A program made the position numbers and the translations under genes. The notes under the pieces are model-generated. The model had not been told where the DNA came from. It saw only the letters and a program-made list of their open reading frames with translations, and searched no databases. From NCBI RefSeq assembly GCF_030690345.1, contig NZ_JAUYGV010000006.1, positions 992,001 through 1,056,000 on the forward strand: a stretch of DNA of 64,000 nt, given 5' to 3'. Within the stretch, counting starts at the first letter, position 1. Every line of letters starts with the position of its first letter. Below are positions 46,512-56,287 of this stretch, piece after piece. The stretch is from Rheinheimera sp. GTDB lineage: Bacteria > Pseudomonadota > Gammaproteobacteria > Enterobacterales > Alteromonadaceae.

Positions 46512-47537
46512 ATGTCTGGTGTTTCTTTGCTGAAAAACTGGCTGGCTCTTATCGGGCTGGCCATTTTAGTTTCTTGCAGCCCTGCCAAACCGGTAACTGA
46601 ACAATATCAGTTAAACGGCAATACCATGGGCACTTACTATGTGGTTAAGTTTTACAGCGACACAGAGGTAGACAGTGCGCAGTTACAGCAACAAATTGAT
46701 GCTGAGCTGGAACTGGTTAATGACTTAATGTCGACCTACCGGCCACAGTCGGAGCTGATGCGCTTTAACCGTCACACGGATGGCAGTGCCTTCCCGCTGT
46801 CAAGCCAAACGCGCACTGTGGTAGCCGAAGCGCTGCGTATTGCGCAGCAGACGCAAGGCGTGCTGGATGTTACCGTAGGGCCACTGGTTGAGCTGTGGGG
46901 CTTTGGAGCCCGTGGCCGTATAGAGCATGTACCGGAAGATGCGATAATAGCGCAAACCCGCGCCGTGGTAGGCTATAACAAGCTGACCCTGAATACAGCA
47001 GGTTTAAGCAAAGCGGAGCCGGCGTTGGCGGTAGATTTATCACCAATTGCCAAAGGTTTTGGCGTCGACCAGGTTGCGGCCTTGCTGGAGCAAAACGGTA
47101 TCGATAATTATCTGGTTGAGATAGGCGGTGAAATGCGGTTGAAGGGCACTAAACCTGAACAACAGCCGTGGAAAATTGCGATTGAAAAACCGGTAACCAC
47201 CGAACGTGCCGTGCAGCGTATTCTGGTGCCGGGTAATATGGGTGTTGCTACCTCGGGTGACTACCGCAACTATTTTGAAGAAGACGGTGTACGCTACTCG
47301 CATTTACTTGATCCGCGCACGGGTAAGCCGATCAATAACCGTACGGTATCGGTAACAGTGTTGCACCCGTCGTGCATGACAGCAGATGGCTATGCTACCG
47401 CATTGAACGTTATGAACGAGAAGGAAGCGCTGGCATTTGCTGAGCAACATGCTATTGCTGTATTGCTGGTGGTGAAAACAGATGACGGCTTTACTGAGCT
47501 GACATCGTCTGCTTTTAAGCCTTACTTAACCGAATAA
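46512..47537 (+). CDS. apbE: FAD:protein FMN transferase ApbE
   Basis: A 341-residue lipoprotein (lipobox near LVSC; the Cys is at residue 21) that attaches FMN covalently to threonines of NqrB and NqrC. The conserved N-terminal NGNTMGTYYVVKF, VDLSPIAKGFGVD and GGEMRLKGTK, and the C-terminal MTADGYATALNVM are present. ATG 46512 follows AGGAA; the longer frame from TTG has no signal peptide start. Located within the nqr cluster, it serves the complex encoded upstream. Confidence 0.95.
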   Translation: MSGVSLLKNWLALIGLAILVSCSPAKPVTEQYQLNGNTMGTYYVVKFYSDTEVDSAQLQQQIDAELELVNDLMSTYRPQSELMRFNRHTDGSAFPLSSQTRTVVAEALRIAQQTQGVLDVTVGPLVELWGFGARGRIEHVPEDAIIAQTRAVVGYNKLTLNTAGLSKAEPALAVDLSPIAKGFGVDQVAALLEQNGIDNYLVEIGGEMRLKGTKPEQQPWKIAIEKPVTTERAVQRILVPGNMGVATSGDYRNYFEEDGVRYSHLLDPRTGKPINNRTVSVTVLHPSCMTADGYATALNVMNEKEALAFAEQHAIAVLLVVKTDDGFTELTSSAFKPYLTE

Positions 47538-47547
47538 CGGAGCTTAT

Positions 47548-47760
47548 ATGACGATTTTCTTGTTCACCTTCGGTTTGTTTTTACTGGTTGTCGTTGCTAT
47601 GGCTATCGGCTACCTGGTGCAGCGTAAAACGATTGCCGGCAGCTGCGGTGGCTTAGGCGAAATTGGTATCGAAAAAGCCTGTGATTGCGATAAACCCTGT
47701 GAAAAACGGCAAAAACGGCTGGATAAAGAGAAGTTCTGGCAGCAGAATAAAATTATCTGA
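47548..47760 (+). CDS. nqrM: Na+-NQR maturation protein NqrM
   Basis: A 70-residue protein (DUF539 family) with one N-terminal membrane helix and four cysteines, C33, C45, C47 and C51 (the last three in CDCDKPC). NqrM is required to deliver iron for the NqrD/E centre. Placing it right after apbE completes the maturation set. It is followed by a good terminator. Confidence 0.94.
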   Translation: MTIFLFTFGLFLLVVVAMAIGYLVQRKTIAGSCGGLGEIGIEKACDCDKPCEKRQKRLDKEKFWQQNKII

Positions 47761-47785
47761 CCGTTATACCTTAAGCATAATAATT

Positions 47786-47808
47786 AAAGCCGGCCTGATG
47801 CCGGCTTT
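47786..47808 (+). terminator. Terminator of the nqr-apbE-nqrM operon
   Basis: A 9-bp stem (AAAGCCGGC with GCCGGCTTT) and 5-nt loop, with TTTTC following. Confidence 0.85.
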
Positions 47809-47832
47809 TCTACTTTATCAGACGGTATTGGA

Positions 47833-47946
47833 ATGGGGTTTATCAGCTACGCTGTGTTATGTTTGCTAACATGTAAGCTGCAACATACTACCGTCGGCGT
47901 CTGGATATTGGCGCTGGTATTTCTGGCCAAATTTATCTGGGGATAA
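47833..47946 (+). CDS. Possible 37-residue hydrophobic peptide
   Basis: A short frame between the nqrM terminator and the metallo-beta-lactamase-fold gene: it begins MGFISYAVLCLLTCKLQH and ends VWILALVFLAKFIWG, with two hydrophobic runs. It ends six nt before the next ATG, so it could be a leader peptide coupling translation. No strong Shine-Dalgarno is seen. Could be chance. Confidence 0.3.
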   Translation: MGFISYAVLCLLTCKLQHTTVGVWILALVFLAKFIWG

Positions 47947-47952
47947 CACTCA

Positions 47953-48810
47953 ATGAAACTTAGCTTAACCACTATGCTGGCGTTGCTGCTGGCAGCTGCG
48001 CCGTTACAGGCAGACCGCTTTAAAGATGTGCAGGTAGAGGAAACTAAACTGGCAGACAACCTGTATATGCTGTCTGGTGCCGGAGGCAATATGGCCGGCC
48101 TGATGGCTGGCGATAAGGTGCTGTTGGTTGATGCACAGTATGCTGAAATGGCAGACAAAATAAAAGCAAAGCTCAAGCAGTTAAGCAACAATACGGCGTT
48201 AACTACGCTGGTAAATACGCATTTACACGGCGATCACGTTGGCGGCAACAGCGCACTGGCAGCAGATATCGATATTATTGCCCACAACAAGGTGCTCAGC
48301 CGTTTATCGCAAGATGCAAAATTTCCGCGTAATGGCTTACCCAAAACCACTTTCAGTGAGCAACTTAGCTTACATTTGAACGGCCAAACCGTAAGGTTGG
48401 ACTATATGCCGCCAAGCCATACCGATGGTGATATTGTGGTCTGGTTTGAGCAGGCCAATGCAGTGCATTTCGGCGACTTACTGTTTGAGGGTCGTTTCCC
48501 GTTTATTGATGTCAGTAATGGTGGCTCGGTGAAAGGCTATATCGATAACACCCGGACCTTGATTGGTATGTTGAACGCTCAGACTAAAGTGATCCCTGGC
48601 CATGGCCAACTGACGGACAAAGCCGGTGTGCAGCGCTCACTAGATATGATGGAAGCAACCCTGGCCATAGTGCAGGGTTATAAAGCCGCCGGCATGACGG
48701 AGCTGCAGGCTGTAGAGCAAGGCCTGGGCGAGCAATGGCAGAGTTGGCACTGGAATTTTATCACTGAAGAGCGCTGGATTAAGACGCTGTATCATGCGGA
48801 TATAAACTAG
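47953..48810 (+). CDS. Periplasmic metallo-beta-lactamase-fold hydrolase
   Basis: A 285-residue protein with a signal peptide (about 1-20, ending LQA). The metal motif HLHGDH is complete, with HTDGD and PGHG providing the remaining ligands. Such periplasmic proteins act on a range of substrates; it resembles quinoprotein-associated and SoxH-like subgroups more than class B lactamases, but the substrate is not deducible. A GGGGATAA element stands before the ATG. Confidence 0.88.
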   Translation: MKLSLTTMLALLLAAAPLQADRFKDVQVEETKLADNLYMLSGAGGNMAGLMAGDKVLLVDAQYAEMADKIKAKLKQLSNNTALTTLVNTHLHGDHVGGNSALAADIDIIAHNKVLSRLSQDAKFPRNGLPKTTFSEQLSLHLNGQTVRLDYMPPSHTDGDIVVWFEQANAVHFGDLLFEGRFPFIDVSNGGSVKGYIDNTRTLIGMLNAQTKVIPGHGQLTDKAGVQRSLDMMEATLAIVQGYKAAGMTELQAVEQGLGEQWQSWHWNFITEERWIKTLYHADIN

Positions 48811-48898
48811 TTCTTGTCGCCCGTCCGGATGCTGGTTATGCTGTAGTGATGATAAATATGCAGAGCCGGCAAGGCTTTACTCCGGAGTCAGGGCAAGG

Positions 48899-51559
48899 AT
48901 GAGGTTACGCGAAACTCTGGTGGCCTATATGTTGCCATTGCTGGTGCTACCGGTAATGGCATTCGGCTATCTGGCCTACGAATTCAGCAAACAACATTTG
49001 CAGAAGAAAGCCTATTATGAGGTGGAGCAAGCCTTATATCAGCAACAATTACAGTTAACGACATTTTTGCAGCAGCAACAAACCCGGCTGGCGATGCTGG
49101 CCCAAAGCCCCTTGCTCCAACAACATATTCAACAGTCGCAACCGGACGTGCTTAGCGCACTGGAGCAGCAATTTAGCCGCTTTATGCAGGCAGACAGCAG
49201 CATCCGCAGCTTAAAGTTGCTTACCCTGAACGGCGATTATGAAACACAACTGCCGCCGGTTGCCGATTATTCCGGCGTGCCTAACCGCTTTCGCAATGAA
49301 TATTTTTCCTCGTTACAGGCTCAGGTGGATGAAGCGGGCTATTTCCTCGCTGAAGACACCGTCAGCAGCACCTTACAGCTGTTTTTTGCACATAAGCTGT
49401 ACTCCAGCTCCGTCACCGAGTCACGCCGGCTATGGGGTTACCTGGTGGTTATGGTAAACCCGGATTTGTTTGCTCAGGTAGTCAGTTACCGTCATACACC
49501 CAACAGTGTCACTTTACTGATCAGCAAGGCGGCCACGGTTACCTACGCCGATAATATGGCCTTGATTGGCAGTGCTTTTGCGCCGACTAATTTTCGTGCC
49601 ATTCAGCAAAGTATCGATGCCGACCGCTTCTCAACAGAATTGTTATTAGGGCAAAGCCGCTTATTGCTGGGAAAAAGCTTACCCGGTGCCTATCAGTTAC
49701 TTTATGGTATTGATAAAGCGGAATTATTACGTCAGCAACGGCTGCTGTCTCTGGTATTGGTATTGCTAACGTTATTGGTGTGCCTGATCTTACCCCTGCT
49801 GGTGTATTGGTTGTTGATCCGCAATGTCTTTGAGCCGATTAAACAGCTTACTGCGGCTAAAACGGCAGTAGGGCGGGGCGATTTGTCTACTCTGCTGGAA
49901 GTGAAAAAGCAGGATGAACTGGGCGATATGTTTGCTGCTTTTAATGTCATGGTGCGACAACTGCGGGTGTATCGCGAACGGGAACGGGCTTATAAGCAGC
50001 AATTGGAAGACAAGGTGCTACGCCGTACTCAGGATTTGGCCAGGGCCAATGACGATTTAGCTGCAGCAAACCAGGAGTTGATCCTGGCGCGGGAAGCGGC
50101 AGAGCAGGCAAACCGCTTAAAAAGCGTGTTTCTGGCCAATATGAGCCATGAGATCCGCACGCCGTTAACAGCGATCATCGGCTTTTCCGAGCAGGCACAA
50201 AGCGAGCATGATAATGAAAAACTGCAAAACTACTTACAGCGGGTGTTAAAAAGCGGTGATCATCTACTGGGTTTAATCAATGACATTCTCGACCTGTCTA
50301 AAATAGAAGCCGAAAAGCTGGAGCTTAATTACGAAGCCTTTAACTGTCTGGCGTTAATTGACGATGTATTCCAATTAACCCGTAGCCAGGCTGAAGCCAA
50401 AGGCCTGCAATGTACCTTAGAGCTGCAATTTCCGCTGCCGCTGCAACTATACAATGACGCTTTGCGTTTTCGTCAGGTACTGCTGAACCTAACCAGCAAC
50501 TCGGTCAAGTTTACTAAGAAAGGCAAGATAGTGATCAGCGTAGTCTACGATGTGCTGCGTCAGCAATTAACCATCAAAGTGAAAGACAGTGGTATAGGCA
50601 TGACAGCGGAAGAGCTCAGCCGGATTTTTCAACCTTTTGTGCAGGCGGACGCCACTGTCACCCGGCATTTTGGCGGCACCGGGCTGGGGCTCTGTATATC
50701 AAAGAAATTGATGCAACAGATGGACGGCGATATCCAGGTAGAAAGTGTAAAGGGCATCGGCAGTTGTTTTGAGCTGCATTTTAACTGTGCTGCGCAGCAA
50801 CCTGAATTGGTTGACAGCTTTAGTAAAGAGCCTGGCCCGGCCTGTACCGATGAAGCCGAAACCCCGGCGCAGCAATTACATATTTTGGTGGCTGAGGATA
50901 ACCCGGATAATCAACTGCTGCTGAAATTGATGCTGGCAAAAGCCAACGCGACCTGTGTATTGGTTGATAACGGCCATAAAGCGGTTGAACGCGCCCTGGC
51001 AGAAGACTTCGACTTGATTTTTATGGATATGCAAATGCCGCTGATGGGCGGAGAAGAGGCCACGCGTTTAATTCGCCACGCCGGTATCGAGACGCCGGTT
51101 ATCGCGGTTACCGCTAATGTGATGACGGAAGACCTGGAGCGTTATAAAAGCGCCGGCTGCCAAAGTTTGCTGCCAAAACCGGTAATGCAGAGCGATTTAC
51201 TTAATATCTTAAGCAAATATGGCGCTAAGACATCTTTAACGGCTGTGGAATTATTAGAACAGCAGTTAGCACAAGATCCGCAAATGCAGGCACTGAAGCA
51301 GCAGTTTACTGCCCAGTTGCCGGCCTTGTGCAGTGAGTTGCAAGGTTATTATGATGCCACGCAATGGCGCGAGCTGGCATTTGCCGCGCACAGTTTAAAA
51401 GGTAGTGCCGGCAGTATGGGCTATCCTGAACTGACCACGCTGGCCGGTGAACTGGAGCGTTGTGCTAACAATGAACAAAGCCTGGTCTGTGCTGAGTTGT
51501 TGTTAAAAATACAGACTATAGTGCAGCACAGTGTTGACGCCTCAGCGCGCGTTAAATAA
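48899..51559 (+). CDS. Hybrid sensor histidine kinase with receiver and HPt domains
   Basis: An 886-residue membrane phosphorelay protein. TM1 is at about 8-28; a sensor region of about 250 residues faces the periplasm; TM2 is at about 282-305; then HAMP and a coiled coil. HisKA has H417 in NMSHEIRTPL, followed by the ATPase domain (DSGIGM, GGTGLGL). The receiver domain has VAEDN and phospho-Asp D710 in FMDMQMP, and the HPt domain has H831 in AAHSLKGSAG. All phosphorelay residues are intact. No dedicated output regulator adjoins it; an HDOD protein gene follows by 24 bp. Confidence 0.93.
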   Translation: MRLRETLVAYMLPLLVLPVMAFGYLAYEFSKQHLQKKAYYEVEQALYQQQLQLTTFLQQQQTRLAMLAQSPLLQQHIQQSQPDVLSALEQQFSRFMQADSSIRSLKLLTLNGDYETQLPPVADYSGVPNRFRNEYFSSLQAQVDEAGYFLAEDTVSSTLQLFFAHKLYSSSVTESRRLWGYLVVMVNPDLFAQVVSYRHTPNSVTLLISKAATVTYADNMALIGSAFAPTNFRAIQQSIDADRFSTELLLGQSRLLLGKSLPGAYQLLYGIDKAELLRQQRLLSLVLVLLTLLVCLILPLLVYWLLIRNVFEPIKQLTAAKTAVGRGDLSTLLEVKKQDELGDMFAAFNVMVRQLRVYRERERAYKQQLEDKVLRRTQDLARANDDLAAANQELILAREAAEQANRLKSVFLANMSHEIRTPLTAIIGFSEQAQSEHDNEKLQNYLQRVLKSGDHLLGLINDILDLSKIEAEKLELNYEAFNCLALIDDVFQLTRSQAEAKGLQCTLELQFPLPLQLYNDALRFRQVLLNLTSNSVKFTKKGKIVISVVYDVLRQQLTIKVKDSGIGMTAEELSRIFQPFVQADATVTRHFGGTGLGLCISKKLMQQMDGDIQVESVKGIGSCFELHFNCAAQQPELVDSFSKEPGPACTDEAETPAQQLHILVAEDNPDNQLLLKLMLAKANATCVLVDNGHKAVERALAEDFDLIFMDMQMPLMGGEEATRLIRHAGIETPVIAVTANVMTEDLERYKSAGCQSLLPKPVMQSDLLNILSKYGAKTSLTAVELLEQQLAQDPQMQALKQQFTAQLPALCSELQGYYDATQWRELAFAAHSLKGSAGSMGYPELTTLAGELERCANNEQSLVCAELLLKIQTIVQHSVDASARVK

Positions 51560-51583
51560 TTAACAGCATCGGGAAGGAGATTT

Positions 51584-52426
51584 ATGTCTGCACAACAGCA
51601 GTTAATTCAAATTTTGGAGCAGAAAATACAGCAAGATAAGCTGCTGTTACCAACCTTACCTGACGTAGCGTTAAAAGTACGGCAACGCTCGGCAGAAGCC
51701 GATATCAGCTTGCTGGATATGGCAGATGTGATAGCACAAGACCCGGCGTTGGCCGCCAGGATGATCAAGGTAGCAAACAGTGCCTTTATGGGCCGCTCTA
51801 TTAAAGTGAATACATTGAATCAGGCAGTTACCCGTATAGGCCTGAGCCAAATTCGTAATATTGCCATTGCCATGGCGTTGGAGCAGGTGTTTGTCTCCAA
51901 ACATAAGCAGGTGCAACAACAGTTAGATGCTTTGTGGCAAAGCAGTGTGCAGGTAGCAAGTGTAGCTGCATCGTGTTTGGCGTATTACAACAGCCGCGAG
52001 GCGCGCAGTGGCCTGAACAAAGACGTTATGACCCTGGTTGCCCTGGTGCATAATATCGGTGCCTTGCCGGTTATTGCCGAGGCAGAGCGGGAACAGGCCC
52101 TGTTAGGTGACCCGCGCTTTTTATACCAATTGGCAACCAAGCTGTCGACAGAAGTCAGCATGCGGATTTTGTATGCGTGGGGCTTTGCCGACGAATTTTA
52201 TCAGGCAGCACTGCAATGGAAAAAGCTGCAACCGGATAAACCGGGGCCGGGTTATACCGATTTTATCCGTCTGGCGGTAATTGCCAGAGATGGCTATGCC
52301 GATAAAGAACTGCAACAACGGCTGCTGCAGTATTATGTGGCGATGAAAATGGTGCCGCAGGACGATTTTATGCAGCATCCTGAAATACAAACGGTATATC
52401 AGGATGTGCGGACTATCTTCAGCTAA
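51584..52426 (+). CDS. HDOD domain protein
   Basis: A 280-residue cytoplasmic protein containing an HDOD domain (about 20-215), a non-catalytic HD-related fold used in signalling. Typical stretches are LPTLPDVALKVRQRS, IAQDPALAARMIKVANSAF and LVALVHNIGALPVI. HDOD proteins often link phosphorelays to c-di-GMP or other outputs. GGAAGGAG stands well before the ATG. It follows the hybrid kinase closely, so the two are likely one operon. It converges with rdgC with a 3-bp gap. Confidence 0.88.
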   Translation: MSAQQQLIQILEQKIQQDKLLLPTLPDVALKVRQRSAEADISLLDMADVIAQDPALAARMIKVANSAFMGRSIKVNTLNQAVTRIGLSQIRNIAIAMALEQVFVSKHKQVQQQLDALWQSSVQVASVAASCLAYYNSREARSGLNKDVMTLVALVHNIGALPVIAEAEREQALLGDPRFLYQLATKLSTEVSMRILYAWGFADEFYQAALQWKKLQPDKPGPGYTDFIRLAVIARDGYADKELQQRLLQYYVAMKMVPQDDFMQHPEIQTVYQDVRTIFS

Positions 52427-52429
52427 AAA

Positions 52430-53329
52430 TTACTCAGCTTCAGTTAGTTGCTGACTGATGCTGAGTAACGCCAGATTGAGTGCGGATGCCATCAGCAGTA
52501 AATCAGCGTCGAGCCTGGCGGTTAAATCTTCCCAACCCAGCTCGTCGTTTTGCCCGGTCAGCAGATCATGAAATTTCAGCCGCTTAAGAGCGCCGTCATC
52601 AGTGATTTGCAGTGACAGACCTTCGGCTTGTTCCAGGCCAATACTGGTAACCAGTTTATCCTGCAGGTGGCTTTGCACTTCATCGGCCGTAAGCAGGTGA
52701 TTGCTGAATTTCACTTTAGCGCCTTCTTCATCCGGCGCTTTGAGCTCAGCATCACTACCTTGTACAAAACCTTGCGGCAGCGCTTTGTTTTGCAGCCATA
52801 GCTGCAAATTGGCATTCAGCTTATGGTTGTCCAGCCAGGGTAAGGCCGGTAACGAACCTAACGCTTTGCGCAGCAGGGCCAGCACATCTTCCGCTTTACC
52901 GGCACTGCCGCTGTTAATCACTAACCACTGGTTTTCCGGGTCATAGTAGCCCTGAGTTAATGAGGAACGGCTGAAGGCTCTGGGCAAAAGGCTCAGTTGC
53001 AGCTCTTCTTTCAGGCTTTGTTTTTCTTTGCGGCTTAACGGCCGGCCTTTTTCCAGCTCCATCGCTTCTACTTTGGGCTGCATTTCTTCGTTGATCACTG
53101 CAGCCGGCAGAATTTTTTCCTGGCGTTTAACGGCAAAAAACTGCAAATGCCCACAGGCATGGCAATACTGCTTAATACTGGGGTGTAGCGGAAAGCTGAA
53201 GCCGGTTTTTACCGCTTCCTGGGCGCTTAACGGGGTAAACTTGAATTCAGCCAGGGCTTGTTCCCAAGCCGCAACATCGGTGCTCAGGGGGGCGCTGAGC
53301 TTATAAACGCGAACATTTTTAAACCACAT
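52430..53329 (-). CDS. rdgC: Recombination-associated protein RdgC
   Basis: A 299-residue ring-forming DNA-binding protein that restrains RecA. It begins MWFKNVRVYKLSAP as in the E. coli protein (303 residues) and contains HACGHLQFFAVKRQEKILPAAVI. The length and ends fit. Single gene between convergent HDOD and the downstream kinase gene. Confidence 0.93.
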   Translation of the reverse strand: MWFKNVRVYKLSAPLSTDVAAWEQALAEFKFTPLSAQEAVKTGFSFPLHPSIKQYCHACGHLQFFAVKRQEKILPAAVINEEMQPKVEAMELEKGRPLSRKEKQSLKEELQLSLLPRAFSRSSLTQGYYDPENQWLVINSGSAGKAEDVLALLRKALGSLPALPWLDNHKLNANLQLWLQNKALPQGFVQGSDAELKAPDEEGAKVKFSNHLLTADEVQSHLQDKLVTSIGLEQAEGLSLQITDDGALKRLKFHDLLTGQNDELGWEDLTARLDADLLLMASALNLALLSISQQLTEAE

Positions 53330-53373
53330 AATTCACTCAAATCGAAAAAAACCGACCGGCAGTATAGCGTGGA

Positions 53374-55122
53374 TCAGGCCGGAATTTTCAGATTTTTTGG
53401 AAAGCAAATATGATAATGCAGGCCCTTGCCCGGCTCGCTGCTGACGGTAATACTACCGCCCAGCGTCTGGCGCACCAGATTATAGGTAATATGCGTACCC
53501 AAACCGCTGCCGCCTTGATCGCGCTTAGTGGTAAAAAACGGATGGAACAGTTTTTCTAATTGCTCCGGAGTCAGCCCTTTACCATTGTCACTGTATTTGA
53601 TGTCAACATTGTCATCTTCATCTAATACAGTAATCCGGATCTGACCCTCCTCAATATCTTCAAAGGCGTGAATTAACGAGTTCATCAGTAGGTTAGTGAA
53701 GATTTGTGATATCGCCCCGGCCGGACAGTTCAGCATAATGTTATCCGGGCAATTTACTTCAATTTGATGGCGGGTTTTCTTGAAATTGGGCTGTAGTGAG
53801 CGGATCACTTCGTGCAGGTAGTCTGCCAGGTTAATAGTGCGAACCGCTTCGCTGGTTTGGTCAACCGCAATTTGTTTAAAGCTGGCAATAAGCTCAGATG
53901 CGCGAATTAAATTGGACTGTAACAGCTCGGCGCCCTGGGTCGCCTCTTCAATAAAATGCTCCAGATTTTTTGGCGACAAGGTTTTATCTTTATAGGCTTG
54001 CGCCAGGGTGTTTATTTTCTCAGCAAGGAAGCTGGTGGCGGTAACACCAATACCTACCGGGGTATTTACTTCATGCGTAATGCCGGCGACCAGACCGCCA
54101 AGAGCGGCCATTTTCTCTGACTGTACCAGCCGGTCTTGTGCTTGTTTTAGATCATCAACAATTTTTTCCAGCTCGGTTTGTTTACTGCGCAGTGCATCTT
54201 CAGTGTGACGGCGGCGCTCTATTTCTTCACGCAAGCTTTGCTGTTTTACTTCTAACTCTTGCTTTTGTTGTTGTAAGTCCATCATGGCCTGGCTTAAACC
54301 GGACGTTTTACGCGCCACTTCCTGCTCCAGCATCAGGTTTTGCTGGTCCAGTTTTTCATTCGACAACATCAGCTGCTTTTGCGTGGTTTCCAACTGAGTT
54401 TTATAATCCTGCACCCGGCTGATCAAGCGGTTAAAGGCATCCGCCATTACACTGAGCTCTGAGGTGTCGTCATGCTGAATTTCTACTTTGGCGCCGTCGA
54501 GTTGATCCAGCTCCAGGTCTTCAATTTGCTGGGTTAGTTCTGTCAGCGGCAGGGTAAGTTGTTTACGAAAGGCCAATAAAAACAGAATGATCAGAAAGGT
54601 GGTTTTTAGCATGGCATTACCGACCAGGAAGTAAATGCCCACTTTTATCCGGTCTATTACCACGGCGCGGCTGGAAAACAGCGTGACATCACCGACCTGG
54701 GTGGCGCGGCCGGAAAACTCAAAAATCAGCGGAAAGGTGTAACCGAAAATGCCGGACTGCTGTTCTGTCAGGCGTACGCCTTCGCGCACCAGTTGGGTAC
54801 TGAAACGTTCCTGAATATTAAGGTAACGGCCCAGCTGGGTAATAACAGCGCCGCTGTCGTCACGCACGATAATACCCTCGATGGCCGGGATCGCCAGCAA
54901 ACCATCGGCAATAATCAGCGCTTGCTGGGTATTTAATTCCCAAATGGCACGTGTCAGGCTGCCGGAAAAGGTTTGCTGCAGCGTTTCCAGCTCGCCATTA
55001 ATATGGTTTTTGGTATTAAAGTATTCCGCAACAATTTGTCCCAACGTTACCACGAAGGTCAGAATAAAATACACTGACAAAACTTTGGTTAACAGCTTAC
55101 GGGATAAGCTTTTGTGCTGCAT
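53374..55122 (-). CDS. Sensor histidine kinase with HAMP and coiled coil
   Basis: A 582-residue kinase with two membrane helices (about 8-30 and about 170-190) and a short periplasmic domain between, then HAMP and a long Gln/Glu-rich coiled coil. HisKA has H350 in VAGITHEVNTPVGIG, and the ATPase domain has NSLIHAF, DNGKGL and GSGLGTHIT. The start at 55122 follows AAGG; an earlier in-frame start at 55161 adds 13 residues before a second methionine. It is divergent from a CheY-like, CheC-like and GGDEF trio and is the likely phosphodonor for the receiver protein. Confidence 0.9.
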   Translation of the reverse strand: MQHKSLSRKLLTKVLSVYFILTFVVTLGQIVAEYFNTKNHINGELETLQQTFSGSLTRAIWELNTQQALIIADGLLAIPAIEGIIVRDDSGAVITQLGRYLNIQERFSTQLVREGVRLTEQQSGIFGYTFPLIFEFSGRATQVGDVTLFSSRAVVIDRIKVGIYFLVGNAMLKTTFLIILFLLAFRKQLTLPLTELTQQIEDLELDQLDGAKVEIQHDDTSELSVMADAFNRLISRVQDYKTQLETTQKQLMLSNEKLDQQNLMLEQEVARKTSGLSQAMMDLQQQKQELEVKQQSLREEIERRRHTEDALRSKQTELEKIVDDLKQAQDRLVQSEKMAALGGLVAGITHEVNTPVGIGVTATSFLAEKINTLAQAYKDKTLSPKNLEHFIEEATQGAELLQSNLIRASELIASFKQIAVDQTSEAVRTINLADYLHEVIRSLQPNFKKTRHQIEVNCPDNIMLNCPAGAISQIFTNLLMNSLIHAFEDIEEGQIRITVLDEDDNVDIKYSDNGKGLTPEQLEKLFHPFFTTKRDQGGSGLGTHITYNLVRQTLGGSITVSSEPGKGLHYHICFPKNLKIPA

Positions 55123-55310
55123 GAAGTAACCTTGTGTGACGAGATGATTTTTGCTTATCACACTACCATAACCAATAACCGGCAGTTTGCAAATAGCCTG
55201 AGCGGATCTGAGCTATTTATAGCGCAGATATTGCTTTATAGTGGCACTCTGTATATATTTTTTAACCAGTTTTTGCCGATAAATCACAACAATAATATAG
55301 GCTGCTGTAA

Positions 55311-55676
55311 ATGGCGTTAACCGTTCTAATTTGCGACGACTCTATGCTGGCGCGTAATCAGTTAAAAAAATCCCTTCCGGTTGATTTTGATGCCGACATT
55401 GTAACCGCCGGTAATGGGTTGGAAGCGTTGGCTATTTTGCGTACGCAGGATATAGGTCTGGTGTTTCTGGACTTAACCATGCCTGAGCTTGATGGCGTTG
55501 GCGTGCTTGAGGCTGTTAAAGCAGAAGCCATGGACTGTTTGGTTATTGTGGTATCAGCCGATATTCAGCCGGAAATGCAAAAAAGAGTAATGGAGCTCGG
55601 TGCGCTGGCATTTGTCCGTAAGCCCGCCAGCGCAGAAAAACTGGCTGAAGTAATGCACAAGTATGGGCTTATATGA
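55311..55676 (+). CDS. CheY-like response regulator
   Basis: A 121-residue single receiver domain. The acidic pocket D9, D10, phospho-Asp D54 (VFLDLTMPELDG), S82 and K104 (FVRKP) are all present. It lacks an output domain, so must act on another protein. The stop overlaps the next ATG (ATGA). Confidence 0.92.
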   Translation: MALTVLICDDSMLARNQLKKSLPVDFDADIVTAGNGLEALAILRTQDIGLVFLDLTMPELDGVGVLEAVKAEAMDCLVIVVSADIQPEMQKRVMELGALAFVRKPASAEKLAEVMHKYGLI

Positions 55677-56287
55677 CGCCGCTGCAATTCACGGAAGAAC
55701 AACGCGATTGCTTGCAAGAACTGGTCAACGTCGCGATGGGGCTTGCCAGCGACAAGCTTGCCCGTTATTTAGATACATTGGTACATTTGCAGGTACCTGC
55801 TATTGAACTGGTAGACACCCTTCAGCTGCCGCAACACGTAAATCAACGTTATGGTGAGCAAAGCACAACCTTGGTCAGCTTAGGTTTTTTTGGCGATCAG
55901 GGGCTGCGTGGGGAAGCTATTATGCTTTATCAACTGGAAAATGTCGGTGTGATTGCCCAATTACTTGGTTACAGCGACGATGACAGTTCAGAAGCTGAAA
56001 TGCTGACCGATATCAGTTCTGTACTAACTACGACTTCTCTCAACGGTTTGGCCGAGCAACTGGAAAACAGTTTTTCGTACGCTGCACCACGGATTTTATC
56101 AAGCCGGGATCAACATTTCAGCCGCAAGCTGACCGAAACGGCAAGTCAATGGCAATTGGCATTGATGGTTGATATCCGCTATCAACTAACAGACTACAGT
56201 TTTAACTGCGATATGATGATGCTGATCCCCGGTGAGGCTGTGCTTCGCCTCAGGCAGATGTTAGATAAAATACTGGCCGGATTCTGA
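55673..56287 (+). CDS. CheC-like phosphatase
   Basis: A 204-residue protein of the CheC/CheX/FliY class. The first phosphatase motif, D-x3-E-x2-N followed by Pro after 22 residues, is intact (DCLQELVN to P). The second half-repeat is degraded: DISSVLTTTSLN lacks the Glu and Asn of the motif. So one active site is expected, as in CheX. It probably dephosphorylates the adjacent receiver protein. Overlaps both neighbours. Confidence 0.85.
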   Translation: MTPLQFTEEQRDCLQELVNVAMGLASDKLARYLDTLVHLQVPAIELVDTLQLPQHVNQRYGEQSTTLVSLGFFGDQGLRGEAIMLYQLENVGVIAQLLGYSDDDSSEAEMLTDISSVLTTTSLNGLAEQLENSFSYAAPRILSSRDQHFSRKLTETASQWQLALMVDIRYQLTDYSFNCDMMMLIPGEAVLRLRQMLDKILAGF

